This document shows positions 7,557 through 14,752 of a DNA stretch of 44,859 nucleotides, one piece after another (position 1 is the stretch's first letter; each line of letters starts with the position of its first letter). The position numbers were made by a program, and so were the translations under genes. This DNA is from an uncultured Ruthenibacterium sp. GTDB taxonomy: Bacteria > Bacillota > Clostridia > Oscillospirales > Ruminococcaceae. The DNA is taken from NCBI GenBank assembly GCA_944388395.1, contig CALXIP010000002.1:1-44859 (forward strand), given 5' to 3'. The notes under the pieces are model-generated. The model made no database searches. It saw only the letters and a list, made by a program, of their open reading frames with translations, and was not told the DNA's origin.

Positions 7557-8315
7557 TCACCCGTTGTAATTCTCTTTTTCGTTGTAGGAGGACAGCACCG
7601 CGCCGTATCCGCAGTGGGCGCCGCCGGTGATGGGGATCACCGCGCCGGTGACGTACCGGCTGGCCGGGCCCAGCAGGGCGACCATAAAGTCCGCGATGTC
7701 CTCTTTTTCCGCCACGTAGCCCAGGGGCACCTCGGCGCCCTCCAACCGGTAGCTCTCCTCCACGGAAATGCCCGTGAGGCGCTCTTTTTCAATCAGCGCC
7801 CGGTCCGTCATGGGCGTGCGCACGTAGAACGGGCACACGGCGTTGATGCGCAGGCTGCGGGGCGGGGCCGCCAGCTCCCGGGCCACGGCTTCCACAAAGC
7901 CGGCCACGGCGAATTTGGAGGCGCTGTACGCCGACTCGAAGCTCACGCCCCGCATGGCCGAGGCCGAGGCGATCACCGCAAAGGCGCCGCCGGGGTTCAT
8001 GTGCGGCACCAGCTGCTGCACACAGTTGAAAATGCCGAAGGCGTTGGTGCCCATCAGATCGTTCCACTGCTCCACGGTGGTCTGTAAAAACGGCGCTTCG
8101 GACCAGATGCCCGCGCACAGAGCCACCGCGTCCAGCTTCAGGTCCTTGGGGAACCGGGCAATGCCCGCGCGCACGCTTTCCACGCTGCTCACGTCCACGG
8201 CATCGGTCTGGTCCAGAATGTCCCAGCCGATCACCTGGTAGCCGGCCTTCTGCAGCGCCTCGTAGGTGCCTTTGCCCATTCCGTTCAAATACCCTGTCAC
8301 CAATGCATGTTTCAT
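7557..8315 (-). CDS. SDR-family NAD(P)-dependent oxidoreductase
   Basis: Classical short-chain dehydrogenase of 252 residues. The cofactor motif TGYLNGMG (about 7-14) fits TGxxxGxG, and ALCAGIWS matches the NAG-type strand. The catalytic Ser lies in IASASAMRG, with YSASK about 13 residues later, and FYVRTPM is the PG-loop equivalent. An acidic residue (WDILDQ) ends the second strand, which usually favours NAD(H). ATG at 8315 with GAGGAGGG 7 nt upstream. It is second in a two-gene operon after the FrlC-like epimerase (gap 22 nt), so it probably oxidises or reduces a sugar or polyol from the same pathway. Substrate unknown. Confidence 0.85.
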   Translation of the reverse strand: MKHALVTGYLNGMGKGTYEALQKAGYQVIGWDILDQTDAVDVSSVESVRAGIARFPKDLKLDAVALCAGIWSEAPFLQTTVEQWNDLMGTNAFGIFNCVQQLVPHMNPGGAFAVIASASAMRGVSFESAYSASKFAVAGFVEAVARELAAPPRSLRINAVCPFYVRTPMTDRALIEKERLTGISVEESYRLEGAEVPLGYVAEKEDIADFMVALLGPASRYVTGAVIPITGGAHCGYGAVLSSYNEKENYNG

Positions 8316-8337
8316 GATCGCGCCCTCCTCGGTTTGC

Positions 8338-9192
8338 TCAGCGCTCCGGCAGGAAGGTGCGCAGATAATCGGCCGACTGCTGAATCGACGCGTGCGGGTC
8401 CTCCCAGTAGATGGAGTCGTTGATCTCCAGATCGATGCAGTTCTGATAGTTGTGTTTTTCCAGCGTGCGGATGTACCCTTCCAGCTTGGCGCGGCCGTAC
8501 TCGCCGGTGCCCAGGATCTCGTGATGGCTGTCGGAGTAGTGGATCCACTGGATCTTGTCCCCCAGCTGGGTGCAGAAGTCCTCCAGGGTGTCCCCCGCCA
8601 CTTCCATGGCCACCAGGTCCACGCAGGTGACCAGAGCCGGCGAGTTCACTTCCCGCAGCATGCGCTTCATGTCCTCCAAGTTCAAAAGCAGGTTGCTCTC
8701 ATAGGGCTGCAGCTGCTCCAGCACCAGTTTCACGCCCAGGCGCTCCGCCCGCGCGGCCAGACGGCCGATGCTGTCCGCAGTGCGCTTCCAGCCCTCTTCC
8801 CGGTCCAGATCCCGGGGATGGCAGCCGGTGTTCAGGAACACCTTGTCGGTGCCGAAGTTCAGCGCGTCCTCCATGCTGGCTTCCATGAAGTCGATGGTGC
8901 GGTCCCGCAGGGCCTGCTGGGGATTGGAATAGCTGAAGGGATAACCCAGGGTCTCCGGCGTGTAAATGACCACCTTCATACCCATGTCCTCGATCTGGCG
9001 GCGCATCTCGGCAATGCGGCGGGCCACCGCCTGGTTGGAGGCATAGTCGTACCGCCAGAAGTGCGGCGCGCCGCCCCACAAATCGACGTTTTTCAGACCG
9101 CAGCGGCGCATGGAGTCCAGGTAGAACTCGAAGGTGTGCTGCACGTACTGCACGCTCATGACCGCGATGTCCTGCATTGTGATATTTGACAT
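8338..9192 (-). CDS. Sugar phosphate isomerase/epimerase-like TIM-barrel protein (FrlC relative)
   Basis: Protein of 284 residues of the xylose-isomerase-like (AP_endonuc_2) fold. VDLWGGAPHFWRYDY, IYTPETLGYPFSYSN and LEQLQPYESNLL mirror FrlC segments (IELWGGRPH, GYTPE.N.YPYN, LTPYESN), but the rest is clearly diverged. Metal-site residues remain: Glu in VLEQL, Asp in TCVDLV, His in QWIHYSDSHHE and Glu in DLEIND. ATG at 9192 has GGGAGGG about 8 nt upstream. It is led by the promoter at 9283-9311 and is co-transcribed with the SDR gene. It probably epimerises or isomerises a ketose-type compound; which one cannot be told. Confidence 0.82.
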   Translation of the reverse strand: MSNITMQDIAVMSVQYVQHTFEFYLDSMRRCGLKNVDLWGGAPHFWRYDYASNQAVARRIAEMRRQIEDMGMKVVIYTPETLGYPFSYSNPQQALRDRTIDFMEASMEDALNFGTDKVFLNTGCHPRDLDREEGWKRTADSIGRLAARAERLGVKLVLEQLQPYESNLLLNLEDMKRMLREVNSPALVTCVDLVAMEVAGDTLEDFCTQLGDKIQWIHYSDSHHEILGTGEYGRAKLEGYIRTLEKHNYQNCIDLEINDSIYWEDPHASIQQSADYLRTFLPER

Positions 9193-9282
9193 AAGAAACC
9201 CTCCCGTGTTACAATGAACTTGGTAAAACAGCCGAAGAAAAGCCGATGTATCTGCGGTTTTTTAGACTATTTTCCAAGTCTC

Positions 9283-9311
9283 ATCCTATCAAGTCCCGGA
9301 GAGAGCGTCAA
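9283..9311 (-). promoter_or_regulatory. Sigma-A promoter of the epimerase-SDR operon
   Basis: TTGACG (9311-9306) and TAGGAT (9288-9283) on the minus strand, spacer 17 nt, about 90 nt upstream of the ATG at 9192. Confidence 0.65.
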
Positions 9312-9359
9312 GCTTGTTTGGGGCTTTTTTTATCGCTCGGCGGTTTTTTCCACGCTTTG

Positions 9360-9389
9360 TTGAAAGGGCCGCCGCCCCTTTTGTAGAGT
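9360..9389 (+). promoter_or_regulatory. Possible promoter of the MATE gene
   Basis: TTGAAA (9360-9365) and TAGAGT (9384-9389), spacer 18 nt, 21 nt before the ATG. The -10 is only a fair match. Confidence 0.4.
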
Positions 9390-9410
9390 TTGCCGGAAAG
9401 GTGGTATAGT

Positions 9411-10802
9411 ATGGCGAGAACCGCACAAACCAAAACCGAACAATCCGCGATGCTTCGCTCGCTGTTTCTGCTGGCCGGCCCCACTGTGATCGAGCAGGCA
9501 CTTCAAACCGTGGTGCAGTACGCGGACACCGCCATGGTGGGACAGATCGGCGCGCAGGCGTCGGCGGCGGTGGGACTGACCATCACCGTGACCTGGCTGG
9601 TGAACAGCCCTCTGTTCGCCATGGGCGTGGGCGTTCTGGCGCTGATTGCCAAATCCATCGGAGAGAACGATCTGGAAAAGGCCCGGGCCGCCAGCAGTCA
9701 GGCGGTGTGGATCGCCCTGGCGCTGGGCCTTGTCATGGGCGCAGCTACGCTGGCCGCCAGCCCCTTCCTGCCGGGCTGGATGGGCGCGGACCCCTCGCTG
9801 CACCGGGACGCTTCCATCTATTTTGCCATCATCTGCGCGCCCATGCTGTTCCGCTCGTTTTCCATCATCTTTGCGTCGGTCCTGCGGGCGGTGGGCGACA
9901 CCAAAACCCCCATGGTGGTCAACGGCGTGATGAATCTGTGCAACATTGTGCTGAACCAGCTGTTCATCTCCAGCGGGCAGACCTTTCACATTCTGGACTT
10001 CCCGGTGCACATTCCGGGCATGGGCTGGGGCATTGCCGGGGCGGCCATCGCCACGGCGGTATCCATGTGCCTGGGCGGGACCATGATATTTGCGGCGGCG
10101 CTGCGCCACCCTCTTTTGAACATGCGCGGCCGGAAGCTGCAGCTGGACAAGCCCGTGCTCAGCGAGATCGTGCGGGTGGGCATTCCCGTGACGCTGAACC
10201 GCGTGGTCACCTGCATGGGGCAGGTGGTGTTCACCTCACTGGTGGCCGGGCTGGGAACGCTGGCCACCGCCGCCCACTCCATTGCGCTGACCGCCGAAGA
10301 GGCCTTCTACGTGCCGGGCTACGGCATGCAGGCGGCCACGTCCACCCTGTCGGGCAACGCCCTGGGCCGCCGCAGTGAAAAAGAGCTGCATCAGGTGGTG
10401 CACGCCTCACTGGTGCTGGCGGTGTCCATTATGAGCCTGATGGCGCTGGGGCTGTTTCTGTTCCCGGACCGGATGATGGCTCTGTTCACCCCGGACAGGG
10501 AAGTGGTGGAGACCGGCGCGGTGCTGCTGCGCATGGTGGCTGTTTCCGAGCCGCTGTTTGCGGTGTTCATCATTTTTGAAGGCGTATTTCAGGGCATTGG
10601 CGACACCCGCGGGCCCTTTGTGTGCTCCACGGTGTGCATGTGGGTGGTGCGCGTGTGCCTGACCTTTGTGTGCGTGCGCTGGCTGGGCATGGGGCTGCGG
10701 GCCGTGTGGGCCTGCATGATCGCCGACAACGCACTGCGCTGCTTCTGGCTGACCGCCCGGTATTTTGCCGGCGTGTGGAAGGCCCGGTTTCACCGCAGCT
10801 GA
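9411..10802 (+). CDS. MATE-family efflux transporter
   Basis: Membrane protein of 463 residues with about 12 transmembrane helices in two homologous halves, the usual size for MATE (NorM/DinF-like) sodium- or proton-driven exporters. Family features are LFLLAGPTVIEQALQTVVQYADTAM (start of helix 1, cut here as LFLLAGPTVIEQALQTVVQY), VNGVMNLCNIVLN in the first half and the repeat-like AHSIALTAEEAFYVPGYG and FEGVFQGIGDTRGP in the second. ATG at 9411 is preceded by GGAAAGGTGG. It stands alone, divergent from the epimerase operon and closed by a bidirectional terminator. Substrate cannot be read from sequence; a drug or metabolite exporter is the family norm. Confidence 0.88.
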   Translation: MARTAQTKTEQSAMLRSLFLLAGPTVIEQALQTVVQYADTAMVGQIGAQASAAVGLTITVTWLVNSPLFAMGVGVLALIAKSIGENDLEKARAASSQAVWIALALGLVMGAATLAASPFLPGWMGADPSLHRDASIYFAIICAPMLFRSFSIIFASVLRAVGDTKTPMVVNGVMNLCNIVLNQLFISSGQTFHILDFPVHIPGMGWGIAGAAIATAVSMCLGGTMIFAAALRHPLLNMRGRKLQLDKPVLSEIVRVGIPVTLNRVVTCMGQVVFTSLVAGLGTLATAAHSIALTAEEAFYVPGYGMQAATSTLSGNALGRRSEKELHQVVHASLVLAVSIMSLMALGLFLFPDRMMALFTPDREVVETGAVLLRMVAVSEPLFAVFIIFEGVFQGIGDTRGPFVCSTVCMWVVRVCLTFVCVRWLGMGLRAVWACMIADNALRCFWLTARYFAGVWKARFHRS

Positions 10803-10810
10803 AACATGAA

Positions 10811-10846
10811 AAAAAGCCGGCATGGCAGTGGCCATGCCGGCTTTTT
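10811..10846. terminator. Bidirectional terminator between MATE and flavin-reductase genes
   Basis: Stem AAAGCCGGCATGGC / GCCATGCCGGCTTT with a 4-nt loop, A-run on the left and T-run on the right, so it serves both converging genes. Confidence 0.85.
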
Positions 10847-10851
10847 GGCGT

Positions 10852-11469
10852 TCAGCGAATAAAATGGGTGCTCTGGCGGGGCTCTGTCTCGGGCAGGCCG
10901 TACGCCTCTTTGCCCAGGGCGATGCTCTTCATCAGGAAGGTCATGTTTCGGGCCAGGGTGCGCATGGTCTGCAGCCCCTCGGCGTCCTGCGCGGCCTCGC
11001 CGGGAAGGCGGCCGTGAATGCTGTTCCAGTACTGGCTGGAAGCCACGGGCATGCCGCTGATGGTGAAGAACTTGTTCAGCTCGTCAAAGGTTGCGGACAG
11101 GCCGCCCCGGCGGGCGCACACCACCGCCGCGCCCACCTTCATGGTCTTGTCGAAGGAGGTGCTGTAAAACAGCCGCGTTAAGAAGGCGGTCAGCGTGGGG
11201 TTAGCCCCCGCGTAATACACCGGGCTGGCCACCACCAGGCCGTCGCAGGCCGCGAACTTGGGCGCCGCGGCGTTCACCGCGTCTTCAAACACACAGCGGC
11301 CGGTTTTCGCACATCCGCCGCAGGCAATGCAGCTCCGGATATCCTGCCCGCCGATGTGCAGGATCTCTGTGGTCACGCCCTGCTGGGCAAAAATCGCTTC
11401 CATCTCCCGCAGCGCCAGGGCGGTATTTCCGTTTCGATGGGGGCTTCCGTTCAGCATCAACACGTTCAT
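10852..11469 (-). CDS. NADPH-dependent FMN reductase / iron-sulfur flavoprotein family
   Basis: Flavodoxin-fold protein of 205 residues. MNVLMLNGSPHRNGNTALAL is the FMN-phosphate loop (about 1-20), and the CIACGGCAKTGRCVFED stretch (about 48-64) is the cysteine motif of the iron-sulfur-flavoprotein or multimeric reductase group. VVASPVYYAGANP (about 79-91) contacts the flavin. It probably reduces flavin, quinone-like or nitro compounds with NAD(P)H in the cytoplasm. ATG at 11469 with AAAGGAGCG upstream. Divergent from metA; the two promoters overlap a perfect palindrome. The cysteines C48, C51, C54 and C60 could ligate a cluster, though many relatives with this pattern lack one. Confidence 0.85.
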   Translation of the reverse strand: MNVLMLNGSPHRNGNTALALREMEAIFAQQGVTTEILHIGGQDIRSCIACGGCAKTGRCVFEDAVNAAAPKFAACDGLVVASPVYYAGANPTLTAFLTRLFYSTSFDKTMKVGAAVVCARRGGLSATFDELNKFFTISGMPVASSQYWNSIHGRLPGEAAQDAEGLQTMRTLARNMTFLMKSIALGKEAYGLPETEPRQSTHFIR

Positions 11470-11522
11470 AGTCACACGCTCCTTTTCCGGACGGGCCTGT
11501 CTGCGGCCCTCTTTTTCAGTAT

Positions 11523-11571
11523 ACCATTTGCCGTCAAGATGCTTGACGGAGCGGGGGTGTTTTCGTACAAT
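11523..11571. promoter_or_regulatory. Divergent metA / flavin-reductase promoters with 19-nt palindrome
   Basis: Plus strand: TTGACG (11543-11548), 17 nt, TACAAT (11566-11571) drives metA. Minus strand: an extended -10 TGGTATACT near 11519-11527 faces the reductase. CCGTCAAGATGCTTGACGG (11531-11549) is a perfect 8-bp inverted repeat with a 3-nt centre covering the metA -35. It is a likely operator for an unknown factor. Only about 33 nt separate the metA -10 from its ATG, so no SAM riboswitch or T-box fits. Confidence 0.65.
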
Positions 11572-11604
11572 AAACAGTAAACCGTTGGAAAGGAGAACTT
11601 CCTC

Positions 11605-12525
11605 ATGCCGTTGATTATTCCCAGGGAACTGCCTGCGTTTCAGGCGCTGGAAGACGAAAATGTATTTGTGATGCACAAGGCCCGGGCCATCAGCCAGGAC
11701 ATCCGGCCGCTGCGCATTTTGCTGGTCAACCTGATGCCCACCAAGATCGCCACCGAGACCCAGATCGCCCGGGTGCTGGCCAACAGTCCGCTGCAGGTGC
11801 AGCTGACGCTGCTTCGCATGGGCTCGCACGAGAGCACCCATGTGTCCGGCGCCCATCTGGAGGCGTTTTACAAGACCTTTGACGAGATCCGCTCGGAGCG
11901 GTTCGACGGCATGATCATCACCGGCGCGCCCGTGGAGCAGCTGGAATACGAACAGGTGGACTACTGGCCCGAGCTGTGCGCCGTGATGGACTACAGCCGC
12001 ACCCACGTCTACAGCACCATGCACATCTGCTGGGGCGCGCAGGCCGCGCTGTACTACCACTACGGCGTGCCCAAATACCCGGTGGAAAAGAAAGTGTTCG
12101 GCGTGTTCCCCCACCGGGTGACCCGCCCCAAAAACCCGCTGGTGCGCGGATTTGACGAGGTGTTCTACGCGCCCCACTCCCGCCACACGGAAGTGCGCCG
12201 CGCGGATGTGGACAAGGTGGACGCCCTGCGTGTGCTGGCCGAGAGCGACGAGGCCGGGCTGCACCTGCTGGCCACGGATTCCGGCCGGCAGATCTTTATT
12301 CTGGGCCACATGGAATACGACAAGGACACCCTGCGGGCCGAGTATGAGCGGGACCTGGGCAAGGGGCTTCCCATTGAGGTGCCCAAGCACTATTTCTATG
12401 GCGACGACCCGGCCAACGACGTGATTTTCCGCTGGCGCAGCCACGCGAACCTGCTGTTCTCCAACTGGCTGAACTACTACGTATACCAGTCCACTCCCTA
12501 CGATCTGGAGCAGCTGGTGCCCTGA
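11605..12525 (+). CDS. metA: Homoserine O-acyltransferase, predicted acetyl-CoA type
   Basis: Activates the homoserine hydroxyl for methionine synthesis. At 306 residues it matches MetA length and colinearity ([21 protein letters not shown]. coli [20 protein letters not shown]). Counting residues, the catalytic Cys142 lies in HICWGAQAA, and His235 and Glu237 in GHMEYD. Position 111 is Glu ([11 protein letters not shown]). In the family, Glu111 goes with acetyl-CoA and Gly111, as in E. coli, with succinyl-CoA, so this is predicted to make O-acetylhomoserine despite the MetA fold. ATG at 11605 with AAAGGAGAA. The small DUF gene follows 12 nt later in the same transcript. Confidence 0.93.
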   Translation: MPLIIPRELPAFQALEDENVFVMHKARAISQDIRPLRILLVNLMPTKIATETQIARVLANSPLQVQLTLLRMGSHESTHVSGAHLEAFYKTFDEIRSERFDGMIITGAPVEQLEYEQVDYWPELCAVMDYSRTHVYSTMHICWGAQAALYYHYGVPKYPVEKKVFGVFPHRVTRPKNPLVRGFDEVFYAPHSRHTEVRRADVDKVDALRVLAESDEAGLHLLATDSGRQIFILGHMEYDKDTLRAEYERDLGKGLPIEVPKHYFYGDDPANDVIFRWRSHANLLFSNWLNYYVYQSTPYDLEQLVP

Positions 12526-12537
12526 GGAGGGATTTTC

Positions 12538-13008
12538 TTGACCTTTGACCGGGAGCTTCTGGCCCTTTACCGCCAGCTTTTGCAGACCACCCGGCTGGCC
12601 GACGCCTACGCCGAGTTTGTCCGGATGTTCCGGTTTCTGCGCGTTCGGCTGGAACAGGAGATGCCGGAGTACACCTTTCAGGGCGGCATTGTGGAAAACG
12701 CCATGGACTACTCCTATTTTCAGTGCGCCAGCCCTGCGCTGAAGGGCCTGGGGCTGAAGCTGGCGGTGGTCTTTGTGCACCGTCCGTTCCGGCTGGAGGT
12801 ATGGCTTTCGGGCCGCAACCGCGCCTGCCAGCAGCAGTGGCACAAACGGCTGCAGGCCGGCGGCACTCCCTTTGAGCTGGCGCAGGACCCGGCCCGGCAG
12901 GACTACATTCTGCGCGCGCCGTTGCCCAACGTCGATCTGGCCGACGCAGACCGGCTGGTGCAGGTTCTGCGGCAGACGCTGGAAGCAATGGCCGGCACCA
13001 TCCAATAA
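12538..13008 (+). CDS. Conserved hypothetical protein (DUF7000-like)
   Basis: Soluble protein of 156 residues with no signal peptide or membrane segment. The stretch GLKLAVVFVHRPFRLEVWLSG followed by RNRACQQQW resembles the DUF7000 family of small Firmicutes proteins (from memory, not searched). The start is TTG at 12538, supported by GAGGAGGG 6 nt upstream; no better start is available. It sits 12 nt after metA and is almost certainly co-transcribed, but nothing in the protein says it acts in methionine synthesis. Function unknown. Confidence 0.7.
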   Translation: MTFDRELLALYRQLLQTTRLADAYAEFVRMFRFLRVRLEQEMPEYTFQGGIVENAMDYSYFQCASPALKGLGLKLAVVFVHRPFRLEVWLSGRNRACQQQWHKRLQAGGTPFELAQDPARQDYILRAPLPNVDLADADRLVQVLRQTLEAMAGTIQ

Positions 13009-13048
13009 AGAAACGGGAAGCCGAAAGCCGGGGTGACATAAGAAAACG

Positions 13049-13160
13049 GCGGTTAAGCCCCGAATTTTTGACGCATGAAACGCAGAAAGCGGTCCTGCAA
13101 GCAATTTGCTTGCAGGACCGCTTTTTTGTTCTTTTCCTCAAAATTTCGGGGCGCAACTGC
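13049..13160. repeat. Nested inverted-repeat structure containing a strong terminator hairpin
   Basis: Outer arms 13049-13071 and 13138-13160 pair as imperfect 23-bp inverted repeats (core GCCCCGAATTTTTGA against TCAAAATTTCGGGGC). Inside is a perfect 18-bp hairpin, AAAGCGGTCCTGCAAGCA (13086-13103) with its complement at 13107-13124, followed by TTTTTT. The inner hairpin is a terminator for the metA transcript. The outer arms are unexplained and could mark a small mobile-like (MITE-type) element. The remaining bases to 13320 show no gene. Confidence 0.7.
13085..13128 (+). terminator. Strong intrinsic terminator of the metA transcript
   Basis: 18-bp perfect stem, ATT loop and T6 tail. The A-rich left foot is short, so it works best on the plus strand. 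Confidence 0.8.
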
Positions 13161-13320
13161 TTGCACCGGGAAGGCGTCCCTTTTGATGCGGATGCAAGGA
13201 AAAACGCCGAAGGCACCCTTTGTGGTTGTCAAGGCGGTTTGACGATGCAGCCGCGCAAAAGAGGCTCCTTCCCGGCGTCGTTTTCTTACGGAACCCCGGC
13301 CAAGCGGAAGGCTGTTTTTC

Positions 13321-13434
13321 TTACTCGGCTACTTCTTCAAAGGCTTCCTCGCCGGCGCCGCACACGGGGCACGGCACGGGAGGCTGGTCACCCTCGAATT
13401 CCTGGCCGCAGATGGTGCAAAGCCACTTTTTCAT
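13321..13434 (-). CDS. Small rubredoxin-like protein
   Basis: Thirty-seven-residue iron protein, too short for usual gene callers. It reads MKKWLCTICGQEFEGDQPPV and then PCPVCGAGEEAFEEVAE. Cys6, Cys9, Cys22 and Cys25 form two CxxCG knuckles for one iron, as in the rubredoxin-like tail of rubrerythrin; it is shorter than a classical rubredoxin (about 52 residues). ATG at 13434 has AAAGGAGA 8-9 nt upstream. It begins 48 nt after the flavodiiron gene on the same strand, so it is probably co-transcribed and passes electrons to it. The iron-site motif is read directly; the electron-donor role is inferred from context. Confidence 0.85.
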   Translation of the reverse strand: MKKWLCTICGQEFEGDQPPVPCPVCGAGEEAFEEVAE

Positions 13435-13482
13435 GGGGAGATTCTCCTTTCTTTTTTCTTAGTATGGGGAAGCCGCGGGCGT

Positions 13483-14676
13483 TTAAACGCCGCGCACCGC
13501 GTTGCCGAACGCAAGGCCGTACTGCTTGGCCGCGTCCAGATCGGTCTGGGTGGGTTTAAAGCGCACTTTCATGCCCTCCAACGGCATGTTCAGCTTCAGC
13601 TGCTGCAAACGGGCCGTCAGGTTGGGCACGGCCTCGCCGCTCCAGCCGTAGCTGCCGAAGGCGGCGGCAAACTTGCCCTTGTGGATGATGGGGTTCAGCC
13701 CGATGAGCATCTCATACACCGGGGGCAGCGCGTCGCCCACCAGCGTGGGGCTGCCCAGCAAAAAGCCGTCGGCGTCCGCAATGGCGGCCTTGGCCGCGGC
13801 GTTGTCGTCGCTGACCAGATCGAAGCACTTCACCTCGACGCCGCTTTCGGAAAGGCCCTTGCAGATCTGCTCGGCCAGCTGGCGGGTGTATCCGTAAGCG
13901 GACACATAGGCCACCGCCACCACTTTCTTGTCCCGGGGCTGGGGCGTGCTCCAGGCGCGGTACAGATCAAAATAATGCTGGATGTTGCTGCGCAGCACCG
14001 GTCCGTGTCCGTTGCCCACAAACTCGATGGGCAGGTCCTTGATGCGGTCCAGCGCCTTGAGCATGAACGGGTTTTTGAACGGCCCGATGATGTTGTCGAA
14101 GTAATATTTGTACGCCTCGGTAAAATCGCCCTCGATCAAATCGTTGAACACGCGCTCATCCGCGTAGTGGCAGCCGAAGCTGTCGCAGGTGAACAGCGCC
14201 TTCAGCTCGGGGATGTAGGTGTACATGCTGTCCGGCCAGTGCAGCATGGGCACGCTGAGGAAGGTCAGCGTCAGACCGCCCAGATCGATGCGGTCCTTCT
14301 CCGAAACAGCCTTGGCGTTGAACGGGTGGTTGACGATCTCCTTCAAAAAGGTGATGGCCGTGCCCGACCCCAGCACCGTGGCGTTGGGGGCCAGCTCCAG
14401 CAGCTTCTCCATGCTGCCGGTGTGGTCCGGCTCGGTGTGGTCCACCACAATGTAGTCGATCTTGGCGGGGTCCGTCACCTGGCGGATGTTGTCCAGAAAC
14501 TCGTCAAAGAATTTCGCTTTGCTGGTCTCGAACAGCACCGTCTTCTCCGTGCCCTGCACCAGATATGCGTTGTAGCTGGTGCCGTAGTCCGAATGCATGA
14601 TGATGTCAAACACACGCAGGTCCGGGTCCTGCACACCCACATACCAAATATGCTCTTTTGCTTTGATTGCACCCAT
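13483..14676 (-). CDS. fprA: FprA/ROO-type flavodiiron protein (class A)
   Basis: Reduces oxygen to water or nitric oxide to N2O, protecting an anaerobe. At 397 residues it has the two expected domains. The metallo-beta-lactamase-like diiron domain (about 1-250) carries DHTEPDHTG (HxExDH), LHWPDSM and GNGHGPVL. The flavodoxin domain (about 255-397) carries VSAYGYTRQLAE, LLGSPTLVGDALPP and AFGSYGWSGEA. It has no C-terminal rubredoxin or flavin-reductase fusion, so an external donor is needed; the adjacent rubredoxin-like gene supplies one. ATG at 14676 has AAAGGAGG 9 nt upstream. A promoter lies at 14707-14735. Confidence 0.93.
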   Translation of the reverse strand: MGAIKAKEHIWYVGVQDPDLRVFDIIMHSDYGTSYNAYLVQGTEKTVLFETSKAKFFDEFLDNIRQVTDPAKIDYIVVDHTEPDHTGSMEKLLELAPNATVLGSGTAITFLKEIVNHPFNAKAVSEKDRIDLGGLTLTFLSVPMLHWPDSMYTYIPELKALFTCDSFGCHYADERVFNDLIEGDFTEAYKYYFDNIIGPFKNPFMLKALDRIKDLPIEFVGNGHGPVLRSNIQHYFDLYRAWSTPQPRDKKVVAVAYVSAYGYTRQLAEQICKGLSESGVEVKCFDLVSDDNAAAKAAIADADGFLLGSPTLVGDALPPVYEMLIGLNPIIHKGKFAAAFGSYGWSGEAVPNLTARLQQLKLNMPLEGMKVRFKPTQTDLDAAKQYGLAFGNAVRGV

Positions 14677-14706
14677 TCAAAAAGGCCTCCTTTTTTGTTC
14701 GCTCCT

Positions 14707-14735
14707 ATTTTATACTATATTTGTATAATTTGCAA
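14707..14735 (-). promoter_or_regulatory. Promoter of the flavodiiron-rubredoxin operon
   Basis: TTGCAA (14735-14730) and TAAAAT (14712-14707) on the minus strand with 17-nt spacing, in an AT-rich stretch about 30 nt upstream of the ATG at 14676. Confidence 0.55.
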
Positions 14736-14752
14736 CCATTTTTTCATTCTTA

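Noticed and set aside
11572..11604. Possible SAM riboswitch or T-box upstream of metA
   Set aside because: Only about 33 nt separate the -10 from the start codon, too short for either element.
11469..13104. Upstream extension of the flavin reductase frame through the metA region
   Set aside because: No ribosome site; the segment is antisense to metA, whereas the ATG at 11469 starts directly with the FMN-binding motif.
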